64,000 nt of DNA from Kitasatospora aureofaciens. GTDB lineage: Bacteria > Actinomycetota > Actinomycetes > Streptomycetales > Streptomycetaceae. Numbering within the stretch: the stretch's first letter is position 1; every line of letters starts with the position of its first letter. Shown piece by piece: positions 21,915 through 30,035 of this stretch. A model generated the notes under the pieces. The model was not told the DNA's origin and ran no database searches. It was given only the letters and a program-made list of their open reading frames with translations. The stretch lies in contig NZ_JAHTKP010000003.1 of the NCBI RefSeq assembly GCF_019192735.1, positions 186,001 to 250,000 of the forward strand. The letters are read 5' to 3'. A program made the translations under genes and the position numbers.

Positions 21915-22493
21915 TCAGCTCCGGGTGGCGGTGCGGCGGGTCAGGATGAAGCCGCCGACCAGGGCGATGCCGTAGAAGGCGAGGTCCAGCGGGCGGAGGT
22001 CGGCGCGCCACTGCACCAGCGCGTCGTGCAGCAGGACCCGGATCGGGGCGCCGGCCCGCTCGGGCAGCTCCTGGGACCGGATCTCGCGGGACTGGAGGAG
22101 TAACTGGCCGAGGAAGAGCGCGCCGGCCGCGAGCAGCGCGCCCAGCAGCGGCAGCACCCGGCTGCGGCCGCCGAGCCGGCCGAGCGGCCAGGCGACGGCG
22201 GCGGCCGGGGCGATGGCCAGCCAGCCGATGCTGTCCTCGGCCCGCAGCGGCGCGAGGCCGTAGGCGAGGGCGCCGAGCAGCATCGCACCGACCGCCGTCG
22301 CGGTGGCGAGACCGGTGCGGCGTCGCGGGCCCGGACGGCCGGCGGCGGTGGGTTCGTATCCGGCCACCGGGGCACCGGGCATACCGGGAGCGACGTAGCC
22401 CTCCGGGGCGCCCAGGGCGGGCGCCACCGAGTAGTGCTGGGCGGTCTGCGGTCGGCCCGACTGTTCGTCAGTGCCCCAGGTGGGTGCGGTCAT
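21915..22493 (-). CDS. Small integral membrane protein containing a TTA codon
   Basis: 192 aa. A soluble Pro/Gly-rich N-terminus (about residues 1-58) is followed by a PRRRTG basic patch and four predicted membrane segments (TAVGAMLLGALAYGLAPL; WLAIAPAAAVAWPLG; LPLLGALLAAGALFLGQLLL; AFYGIALVGGFIL). The function is unknown. One leucine is encoded by TTA (forward bases 22101-22103), a codon read only by the bldA tRNA, which implies developmental control of translation. ATG 22493 is the natural start; the gene is divergent from the kinase gene. Confidence 0.75.
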   Translation of the reverse strand: MTAPTWGTDEQSGRPQTAQHYSVAPALGAPEGYVAPGMPGAPVAGYEPTAAGRPGPRRRTGLATATAVGAMLLGALAYGLAPLRAEDSIGWLAIAPAAAVAWPLGRLGGRSRVLPLLGALLAAGALFLGQLLLQSREIRSQELPERAGAPIRVLLHDALVQWRADLRPLDLAFYGIALVGGFILTRRTATRS

Positions 22494-22746
22494 GGGTGTC
22501 GAATCCCCCCGGAAAGACGGTGAGCTGCCGAACCGTAACAGTGTTCGAGATTAATCTTGGCGAGTTTTCGATCACAGATCGGGCACGGAGAGCCCGGCCC
22601 GTTGCGGTCCGTCGGAGCCCGGGGCGGGGGCCGGGTGGTCGCGGGCCCCCGGGACAGGGGATGATGGAGGCTTGGGCGTTCGGGCCCGACCCCGGGCCGA
22701 CGCGCCGTCACCTCGACCGCCAGCAGCACATGGGGGAACGTTCCGA

Positions 22747-24747
22747 ATGACCCAGGCGCAGGGTTCCACCGGCCGACTTCTGGCCGGACGCTACCGGCTC
22801 GACACGGTGCTCGGGCGCGGCGGTATGGGCACCGTCTGGCGCGCCGAGGACGAGATGCTGGGCCGTGTGGTCGCGGTCAAGGAACTTCGGATGAACGGCA
22901 GCGTCGAGGAGGAGGAGAAGCACCGGCTGATCGTCCGGACGCTGCGCGAGGCCAAGGCCACCGCGCGGATCCGGCACAACTCGGCGGTCACCGTCTTCGA
23001 CGTGGTCGACGAGGACGACCGGCCGTGGATCGTCATGGAGCTGGTGGAGTCCCGCTCGCTGGCGGACGTCATCAAGGAGGACGGGCCGCTGACGCCCGCT
23101 CGGGCGGCCGAGATCGCGCTCGACGTGCTGGGCGTGCTGATCGCCGCGCACGCGCTCGGCATCCTGCACCGGGACGTGAAGCCGTCGAACGTGCTGATCG
23201 GGGACGACGGCCGGGTGGTGCTCACCGACTTCGGCATCGCCAGCGTCGAGGGCGACGCCTCGGTCACCTCCACCGGCATGCTGGTCGGCGCGCCCTCGTA
23301 CATATCCCCGGAGCGGGCGCGCGGGCAGAAGCCCGGCCCGCCGGCCGACCTGTGGTCGCTGGGCGGCACGCTGTACGCGATGGTGGAGTGCCGGCCGCCC
23401 TACGACCGGGGGTCGGCGCTGGCCACCCTGACGGCCGTGATGACCGAGGAGCTGGCCACGCCGCTGAACGCGGGGCCGCTGCTGCCGGTGATCGAGGGGC
23501 TGCTGGAGAAGGACCCGGCCGAGCGGCTGGACGCCTCGCAGACCCGGTCGATGCTGAAGCGGGTGGTTGCGGAGGCCACGGCGAAGGCCGAGTCGACGAC
23601 CGAGCACGCGGTGCCGCTGAAGCCCGCCGCCCCTGCGGCTCCGGCCGCGAAGGGGGAGCCGGAGGCCGTGAAGGGGGAGCCGGAGGCCGCGAAGAAAGTC
23701 GACACGGAGGCCGCGGCGTCCGAGGGCGCCCCGAAGCGGACCATCGCCGGGCTGCTGGGGACCGTCCGGGTCGGCAGCAAGGCGAAGGACGCGGAGTCCC
23801 CGGCCGTCGTGGAGACCGCCCCCGAGCCGGCTCCCGAGCCGACGTCGACGTCGACGCCGGCCGCGTCCGCCGAGCCGCTCCGGCCGGTGACCAGCGAGTG
23901 GACGATGGGCGCGACCCAGGCGGCCGGCGCCGACCCGCGCAAGGGCCGGCGGCGGCTGGCCGTGGTGACGGTGGTGCTGGTGCTGCTGCTGATCGCCGGG
24001 GTGGTCGCGGTGGTGAAGGCCGTCGGCGGCTCGGACAGCGGCTCCGCGCACGGCGCGGGCGCCACCTCGCCGGTGGCGGCCAGCACGGACGCCACGCCGA
24101 GCGCTGCGCCGCCTGCCGCGACCTCGCCGACCGCGACGGCCTCGGCCCCGGCCTCGACGGCGGCCGAGCCGGCTCCGGCCGTCTCGTCGGCCGCGCCGCC
24201 GCCGGCCCCGGCCACCACGGTGGCCGGCCCCGTGGCGACCCCGACGCCCACGCCGACCCCGTCCGCCACGCCGAGCGCGGCCCCTACCGCCGCCGGTGCC
24301 GCGGTGCCGCCCGGGTACCACCTGTACAAGGACCCGACCGGCTTCTCGGTCGTGCTGCCGGACTGGCTCCAGCAGACCGGCTCGGAGAGCATCCGTCGGA
24401 CCTTCCAGGGCAACGGCAGCACCCTGAAGATCGAGTGGCGCACCAGCCCCCACGCCAGCGCCGTCGCGGACTGGCAGGATGCCGAGCCCGATCTGCGCGC
24501 ACAGGTCACCAACTACCAGCGGGTCAACCTGGCGGCGACCAACTACCGGCAGTGGAGCAACGCGGCGGACTGGGAGTGGACCAACGGCACGCCGAAGATG
24601 CACTCGCTCAACCGCGGCTTCGTGACCGGGAATCCGGCCAAGTACGGATACGCGATCTACTGGATCACGCCTGACGCCGACTGGAACGCCCCGGCCAACT
24701 CCCAGGCCAGGGACCAGGCCTTCGCCAGCTTCCAGCCCGCGCCGTAA
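22747..24747 (+). CDS. Transmembrane Ser/Thr protein kinase (PknB/PASTA-less type)
   Basis: 666 aa. Cytoplasmic Hanks-type kinase domain (about residues 15-275): glycine loop LGRGGMGTVW, Lys45 in VAVKEL, catalytic HRDVKPSN (Asp143), DFG at 161-163, APE-like SPER. An Ala/Glu/Pro-rich linker, one membrane helix (about 403-424), a long Pro/Thr/Ala extracellular stretch and a globular C-terminal domain (about 545-666) follow. All catalytic residues are present, so it should be active. It is the first of three adjacent kinase-like genes; its ligand is unknown. Confidence 0.92.
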   Translation: MTQAQGSTGRLLAGRYRLDTVLGRGGMGTVWRAEDEMLGRVVAVKELRMNGSVEEEEKHRLIVRTLREAKATARIRHNSAVTVFDVVDEDDRPWIVMELVESRSLADVIKEDGPLTPARAAEIALDVLGVLIAAHALGILHRDVKPSNVLIGDDGRVVLTDFGIASVEGDASVTSTGMLVGAPSYISPERARGQKPGPPADLWSLGGTLYAMVECRPPYDRGSALATLTAVMTEELATPLNAGPLLPVIEGLLEKDPAERLDASQTRSMLKRVVAEATAKAESTTEHAVPLKPAAPAAPAAKGEPEAVKGEPEAAKKVDTEAAASEGAPKRTIAGLLGTVRVGSKAKDAESPAVVETAPEPAPEPTSTSTPAASAEPLRPVTSEWTMGATQAAGADPRKGRRRLAVVTVVLVLLLIAGVVAVVKAVGGSDSGSAHGAGATSPVAASTDATPSAAPPAATSPTATASAPASTAAEPAPAVSSAAPPPAPATTVAGPVATPTPTPTPSATPSAAPTAAGAAVPPGYHLYKDPTGFSVVLPDWLQQTGSESIRRTFQGNGSTLKIEWRTSPHASAVADWQDAEPDLRAQVTNYQRVNLAATNYRQWSNAADWEWTNGTPKMHSLNRGFVTGNPAKYGYAIYWITPDADWNAPANSQARDQAFASFQPAP

Positions 24748-24756
24748 CAGCGGCGG

Positions 24757-25129
24757 TCAGCCGATCAGGCGCTCCTCGGCCCGGGCGACCACGTCGGCCT
24801 TGACCACGTCCTCGAAGCGGTGCGAGCCGGTCAGGGCGATGACCGTCAGGACGTCGCCGTTGAGCTTGGTCCTGGTCACGGTCGTGTCGGTGACCGCGGA
24901 AAGCGGAACCGGCACCGGCGGTTTGCCGTCCTGAGGAAGAGCGGCCGGTGGATGGTGAGGATGAGCGCGCCCTTGCGGAAGTGGTCGGGGTGCCGCCCGG
25001 CGGTGGAGGCGACCGGCTTCTCGCCGTCGATCACGGTCGCCTCGACCGTGCGAGCGCCTCGGCCTGCGCCGTCCGATTGCCGGTGCCGGCCACCCGGAAG
25101 GCGGTGTCGATCAGATCGGTCCAGTCCAT
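24757..25129 (-). pseudogene. Frameshifted small gene of unknown function (about 125 aa originally)
   Basis: The minus strand starts MDWTDLIDTAFRVAGTGNRT and then hits a stop at RRP. In a second frame the protein continues VEATVIDGEKPVASTAGRHP and on to TIHRPLF. In a third it ends DVVKADVVARAEERLIG and a stop at 24757. Two indels, near 25,043 and 24,950, would restore one open frame; the first could be a 7-nt loss at a GCGCTCG repeat. It is a recent pseudogene or an assembly error. No named family is recognised. Confidence 0.8.
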
Positions 25130-25186
25130 GGGACCGAGCGTGAAGGAGCCGCTCAGTAGGCTGCTCGGTGAGCGAGAGGAACAGGC

Positions 25187-26281
25187 ATGCGAGCGGGCCC
25201 GGGGCAGGTGCTGGCGGGGCGTTACCGGCTGACGGACCGTCCCGGGCCGCTGTGCGCGGTCGCGGTGGACGAGGTGACCGGTGAGCCGGTGCTGTTGCGC
25301 GCCCTGGAACTTCCCTCGCTGCTGACGAGTGGTTACGAGCCGGAAGACGAAGTCCCGGCGCAGGCCGACCGGCTGGTCCGCCGGGTCGCGGCGGTCGGCT
25401 CGGCCGCGCCGGCCTGGCACCCGCGGCTGCTGCGCGGGGTCGGGGCGTTCGTCGAGGGCGAGCTGCTGTGGACCGTCGAGGAGCGGCCCGCCGGGGTGTC
25501 GCTGGCCGAACTGGCCGCGGCCGGGCCGGTGCCGCCGTACCGCGCGGCCGAGCTGGCGGCGGACCTGGCGGGCGCGCTGCGGGCGCTGCACGAGGCCGGG
25601 CTCAGCCACGGCAACCTGACCGCCGAGTCGGTGCTGGTCTGCGAGGACGGCGCGGCGATGCTCGGCGGGCTGCTGTCCGGGGCGGCCGAGGAGGCGCTGG
25701 CCGAGGACCTCGGTGGGCCGGGCGGGCGCCGCCGGTACGACGTCCGGGCCACCCTGGTCGGCCCGGTGGCGGAGCGCTGGCCGCTGGACGGCGGTCCGGC
25801 GGGCGACTGCTGGGCGCTCGGGGTGCTGCTCCAGCGGCTGCTGACCGGGCGCTCGCCGTTCCCGGGCGGGAGCGTGCCGGAGCTGGTGACGGCCGTCCGG
25901 GACGGGCGGCGGGAGCCGTCGGCGGTCTGCGGGCCGCTGGCGCCGCTGGTCGAGCGGCTGCTCCAGCCTGATCCGGTGCAGCGGCCGACCGCGGAGGCGA
26001 TCCGCCGGGAGCTCGCGGAGTTGCTGGCAGGCGCGCCGGAGCCGGCCGACGAGGAGCGGGCCGCGCGGGAGTTGGTGGTGCGGCCGGAGGGGCCGCTGGT
26101 GCTGTTCCGGCCGCGGCGGCGCGGCCGGGGTGCGGCTGGGCCGCCGACCGACGGGCCGGCGCGGACGGGTGGGGGCAGGCCGCCCTTGATACCCCCGGCC
26201 CTGCTGGGGCCGCTGCTGGTCGGAGGCATCTTCCTGCTGCTGGCGCTGGGGGTGGCCGCCGTGGTGCTGTTCGCGGGCTGA
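25187..26281 (+). CDS. Membrane-tethered pseudokinase
   Basis: 364 aa with a kinase-like N-lobe and C-lobe and a C-terminal membrane helix (about residues 339-362). The glycine loop is lost (DRPGPLCAVAV), the VAVK lysine is replaced (VLLRAL), HRDLKxxN is replaced by HGNLTAES (141-148), and DFG by GGL. The catalytic Asp, metal-binding Asp and ATP Lys are therefore all absent, so it should not phosphorylate. It lies between two active-looking receptor kinases, which suggests a scaffold or allosteric partner. ATG 25187 follows GAGAGGAAC. Confidence 0.88.
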   Translation: MRAGPGQVLAGRYRLTDRPGPLCAVAVDEVTGEPVLLRALELPSLLTSGYEPEDEVPAQADRLVRRVAAVGSAAPAWHPRLLRGVGAFVEGELLWTVEERPAGVSLAELAAAGPVPPYRAAELAADLAGALRALHEAGLSHGNLTAESVLVCEDGAAMLGGLLSGAAEEALAEDLGGPGGRRRYDVRATLVGPVAERWPLDGGPAGDCWALGVLLQRLLTGRSPFPGGSVPELVTAVRDGRREPSAVCGPLAPLVERLLQPDPVQRPTAEAIRRELAELLAGAPEPADEERAARELVVRPEGPLVLFRPRRRGRGAAGPPTDGPARTGGGRPPLIPPALLGPLLVGGIFLLLALGVAAVVLFAG

Positions 26282-26441
26282 CGGCCCCGGCCGTACCCCG
26301 TTCGCCGGTGCGGCGGGCCGGGGAGATTACCGGCGTTGGCAAGGTGCGCCTAATGTGTGCCTGGGATTTGTTCGAACAGTGGTCTGCACCAGGCCCTCCG
26401 TCGCACTGACGGCAGGTGGGAGCGAGGGGGAGCGGTCGCCG

Positions 26442-28202
26442 ATGGGCGTGCAGGACCGGCCGGAGACGGCCGAGGCGGAGCGGCTGCTGGCCGGGCGGTA
26501 CGAGCTGGGCGAGCGGCTCGGCCGGGGCGGGATGGGCACCGTCTGGCGGGCCTGGGACCGGATGCTGGACCGCGAGGTCGCGGTCAAGGAGCTGACCGTC
26601 AACCACCTCCCCGAGGACGAGCTGCAGATCCTGCACGCCCGGATGAAGCGCGAGGCCAGTGCGGCGGCCCGGATCAAGCACCCCGGCGTGATCACCGTGC
26701 ACGACGTGCTGGAGCAGGACGGCCGGCCGTGGATCGTCATGGAGCTGGTGGACGGCCGCTCGCTGGCCGACGTGATCAGCCAGGACGGCACCCTCCAGCC
26801 GCGCGCCGCCGCCGAGGTCGGCAGCCAGGTGCTGGCCGCGCTGCACCGCGGCCACCAGCTGGGAGTGCTGCACCGGGACGTGAAGCCGGCCAACGTGCTG
26901 CTGGAGCGCGGCACCGGCCGCGTGGTGCTGCTGGACTTCGGCATCGCGACGTACGAGGGCTCGGCCGAGCTGACCCGGCCCGGCGACCTGGTCGGCTCGC
27001 CGGACTACCTGGCGCCGGAGCGCGCCCAGGGGGAGCGGCCCGGGCCGGCCTCCGACCTGTGGGGCCTCGGGGCGACGCTGTACGCGGCGGTCGAGGGCCA
27101 GTCGCCGTTCCGCCGGACCTCGCCGATCACCACGCTGGCCGCGGTGGTGGGCGACCCGCTGCCGGAGCCGCGCCGGGCCGGGCCGCTGGGGCCGGTGCTG
27201 GCCGCGCTGATGGCCAAGGACCCGGCGGACCGGCCGACCGCGGACGAGGCGGCCCGGATGCTGGCCGAGGTGCAGGCCGGGCACACGATCGGTCTGAAGT
27301 CGGTCGCGTCGGTCCGGACGCCGACCCTGTCGGTGCCGGTGGTGGACCGCAGCGAGGTGCCGGCGGAGGCGGACGACGAGGCTGCCTCCGAGGTGGCTGC
27401 GGAGGACGCCGAGGGGACCACCGACGGGACCACCGAGGCGCGTGGGGCCGCGACGGCCGTCACGGCACCGGACGCCCCGGCCGGGGGCGTGCAGGCCCTG
27501 GGAACGACACCCACGGGACCGGTCGCGCCCGTCGCGCACCCCGTCGCGCCCGCGCGCGGACCGGCCAGACGCCGCAACACGCTGAAGATCGTCGCGATCG
27601 CGCTGGCCGTCGGCCTGGTGGCGGCCGGGGCGACCTTCTTCGCCACCCGGCACGTCGTCGGCACCCAGGCCGACGACCCGGCAACGCCCGCCCCGACCGC
27701 CTCGGCCGGCCCGGAGCCGAGCGGCTCCGCCAGCTCCACGCCGGCGCCCGCCGGCTACCACTGGGTGGACGACCCGGCCGGCTTCCGCTTCCCGCTGCCG
27801 AGCTCGACCCCGGTCTGGCAGCGCATCACCTCGTCCGACAACCAGATCTACTACAGCCCCGACGGCAAGGTGCACTACCTGCAGTTCGCGGTCACCGTCG
27901 GCCAGTCCGTCAAGCCGCTGGAGCACATGCGGGAGATGGAGACCTCCGTCTCCAAGTCGCTGAAGGACTACAAGCAGCACCAGATGACCAGCGTCGCGGT
28001 GAACGGCCACGAGGCGGCCGTCTGGGAGTTCAGCTACGCGGCCAAGGAGGGCGGCCGGCGGCGGGCGATCGAGGCCGAGTTCCTCGATGACGACGGCACC
28101 GGCTACGCGATCTACTCGTCCAGCCCGGAGCGGGGCACCGAGTGGAACGAGGCCGAGCAGCGCTTCCGCACGGTGCTCAACCACTTCACGCCGACCCGCT
28201 GA
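26442..28202 (+). CDS. Transmembrane Ser/Thr protein kinase
   Basis: 586 aa. Kinase domain at about residues 18-278: LGRGGMGTVW, Lys49 in VAVKEL, HRDVKPAN (Asp146), DFG at 165-167, APER. An acidic Ala/Thr linker, one membrane helix (about 381-402), a short Pro/Ser linker and an extracellular domain starting GYHWVDDPAGF follow. That motif also occurs in the first kinase of the cluster (GYHLYKDPTGF), so the two sensor domains are related. ATG 26442 has GGGGGAG upstream. Confidence 0.92.
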   Translation: MGVQDRPETAEAERLLAGRYELGERLGRGGMGTVWRAWDRMLDREVAVKELTVNHLPEDELQILHARMKREASAAARIKHPGVITVHDVLEQDGRPWIVMELVDGRSLADVISQDGTLQPRAAAEVGSQVLAALHRGHQLGVLHRDVKPANVLLERGTGRVVLLDFGIATYEGSAELTRPGDLVGSPDYLAPERAQGERPGPASDLWGLGATLYAAVEGQSPFRRTSPITTLAAVVGDPLPEPRRAGPLGPVLAALMAKDPADRPTADEAARMLAEVQAGHTIGLKSVASVRTPTLSVPVVDRSEVPAEADDEAASEVAAEDAEGTTDGTTEARGAATAVTAPDAPAGGVQALGTTPTGPVAPVAHPVAPARGPARRRNTLKIVAIALAVGLVAAGATFFATRHVVGTQADDPATPAPTASAGPEPSGSASSTPAPAGYHWVDDPAGFRFPLPSSTPVWQRITSSDNQIYYSPDGKVHYLQFAVTVGQSVKPLEHMREMETSVSKSLKDYKQHQMTSVAVNGHEAAVWEFSYAAKEGGRRRAIEAEFLDDDGTGYAIYSSSPERGTEWNEAEQRFRTVLNHFTPTR

Positions 28203-28268
28203 CGGCTTCGGCAGATTCTTGTTACCGCCGGGTACCGAACCGACCTCCGAGCGCCTAGGCTGCGCCGT

Positions 28269-29909
28269 ATGTCGGACCTCACAGCAGATGCAGTGGCCAC
28301 CGAACACCCCGGAGCTCGCGCGGGCGGCAACCCCGCCGCCCCCGGCGGCGGCCGGACCGTCGCCTCGGCCGTCCCGCCGTCCCTGATCACCCGGCTGGCC
28401 GCCGGCGTCACCGCGACCGACGAGCCCAGCGTGGTGGAGACCGTCGCCCCACTGACCGGCGAGCGGCTGGCGAGCCTGCCGCAGTCCACCCCGGCCGACG
28501 TCGAGGTCGCCTTCCAGCTGGCCCGCCGCGCCCAGGCGGCCTGGGCCGCGCTGCCGGTCCGCCGCCGCGCCGCCGTCCTGCTGCGCTTCCACGACCTGCT
28601 GCTCAAGCGGCAGGACGAGGTCCTGGACCTGATCCAGGCCGAGACCGGCAAGGCCCGGCTGCACGCCTTCGAGGAGGTGCTCGCCGTCGCGATGGCCGCC
28701 CGGCACTACGGGCGGGCCGCGCACGGCTACCTGCGCGACAAGCGGCACGGCGGTGCACTGCCGGTGCTCACCCAGGCGATCGAGGCCCGCCGCCCCAAGG
28801 GCGTGATCGGCCACGTCTCGCCGTGGAACTACCCGCTGGAGCTGTCCGTCGGCGACGCGCTGCCCGCCTTCGTGGCCGGCAACGCGGTGGTCAACAAGCC
28901 CGACACGCAGACCGCGCTGACCGCGCTGTGGGCCCGCGAGCTGCTGGTCGAGGCCGGGCTGCCGGCCGACCTGTGGCAGGTCGTGATCGGCGACGGGCCG
29001 GTGATCGGCCCGGCCGTGGTCGAGCACGCCGACTACGTCTCCTTCACCGGCTCCACCCGCACCGGCCGCGACGTCGCCCAGCGCGCCGCCGCCCGGCTGG
29101 TCGGCGCCTCGCTCGAACTCGGCGGCAAGAACGCCATGCTGGTGCTCGCCGACGCCGACCTCGACCGGGCCGCCGCGGGCGCCGTCCGGGCCTGCTTCTC
29201 CTCCGCCGGGCAGCTCTGCATCTCGATCGAGCGCCTGATGGTCCACCGCTCGGTGGCCGACGCCTTCCTGGAGAAGTTCGCCGAGCGCACCCGCAACCTG
29301 CGCCTCGGCGGCGGTCTCGCGTACGGCGCCGACATGGGCTCGCTGGTCTCGGTCCGCCAGCTGGACACCACCACCCGGCACGTCGAGGAGGCGGTCAAGG
29401 CGGGCGCCACCGTCCTGGCCGGCGGCCGGCCCCGGCCGGACCTCGGCCCGTTCTTCTACGAGCCGACCATCCTCGACGGCGTCACCCCGGAGATGGCGGT
29501 CTGCGGCGAGGAGACCTTCGGGCCGGTCGTCTCGATCTACCGCTTCGACACCGAGGACGAGGCGGTGGCCGCCGCCAACGCCACCCCGTACGGCCTCAAC
29601 TCCAGCGTCTGGACCCGGGACCTGAGGCGCGGCCGGTCGGTCGCGGCCCGGCTGCGCACCGGCACGGTCAACGTCAACGAGGCCTACGCCGCCGCGTACG
29701 GCTCGGTCGGCTCGCCGATGGGCGGGATGGGCGACTCCGGGCTCGGCCGGCGGCACGGCGCCGAGGGCATCCTGCGGTTCACCGAGGCGCAGACGATCGC
29801 GACCCAGCGGCTGATGCCGATCGCGCCCTCGTTCGGCCTGGACGACAAGCAGTTCGCCGCGGTGATGACCAGCGGACTGCGGGTGCTGAAGGCGCTGCGT
29901 CTCAAGTAG
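28269..29909 (+). CDS. Aldehyde dehydrogenase, probably succinate-semialdehyde dehydrogenase
   Basis: 546 aa NAD(P)-dependent aldehyde dehydrogenase. FTGSTRTG (cofactor binding), catalytic Glu in ELGGKNAMLVLAD, catalytic Cys in SSAGQLCISIER, and EETFGPVVSIY are all present. The length and RPKGVIGHVSPWNYPLELS fit the streptomycete succinic-semialdehyde dehydrogenase group, but substrate specificity is inferred. The last five codons and the stop lie in a 15-nt tandem repeat. A GMC oxidoreductase follows 126 nt downstream and may use or feed the same aldehyde. Confidence 0.88.
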   Translation: MSDLTADAVATEHPGARAGGNPAAPGGGRTVASAVPPSLITRLAAGVTATDEPSVVETVAPLTGERLASLPQSTPADVEVAFQLARRAQAAWAALPVRRRAAVLLRFHDLLLKRQDEVLDLIQAETGKARLHAFEEVLAVAMAARHYGRAAHGYLRDKRHGGALPVLTQAIEARRPKGVIGHVSPWNYPLELSVGDALPAFVAGNAVVNKPDTQTALTALWARELLVEAGLPADLWQVVIGDGPVIGPAVVEHADYVSFTGSTRTGRDVAQRAAARLVGASLELGGKNAMLVLADADLDRAAAGAVRACFSSAGQLCISIERLMVHRSVADAFLEKFAERTRNLRLGGGLAYGADMGSLVSVRQLDTTTRHVEEAVKAGATVLAGGRPRPDLGPFFYEPTILDGVTPEMAVCGEETFGPVVSIYRFDTEDEAVAAANATPYGLNSSVWTRDLRRGRSVAARLRTGTVNVNEAYAAAYGSVGSPMGGMGDSGLGRRHGAEGILRFTEAQTIATQRLMPIAPSFGLDDKQFAAVMTSGLRVLKALRLK

Positions 29910-29951
29910 CTGCGCCTCAAGTAGCTGCGCCTCAAGTAGCTGCGCCTCAAG
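29895..29951 (+). repeat. 15-nt tandem repeat spanning the aldehyde dehydrogenase stop
   Basis: About 3.8 copies of ctgcgcctcaagtag (the first copy has t for c at position 6). The unit is in frame: each copy reads LRLK plus a TAG stop, so the gene end has been duplicated three times. Confidence 0.92.
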
Positions 29952-30035
29952 CAGGCGCGCTGCAGGCTGCGTTCAGGGAGTGGCCCGACTCGCGGGCACC
30001 ACAGGCAGGTTCACACGGCGAAGGAGCAGTGGCAG

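Noticed and set aside
25602..29756. 1384-codon minus-strand frame opposite the kinases and aldehyde dehydrogenase
   Set aside because: Shadow of high-GC3 genes; composition is unnatural and no motif is present.
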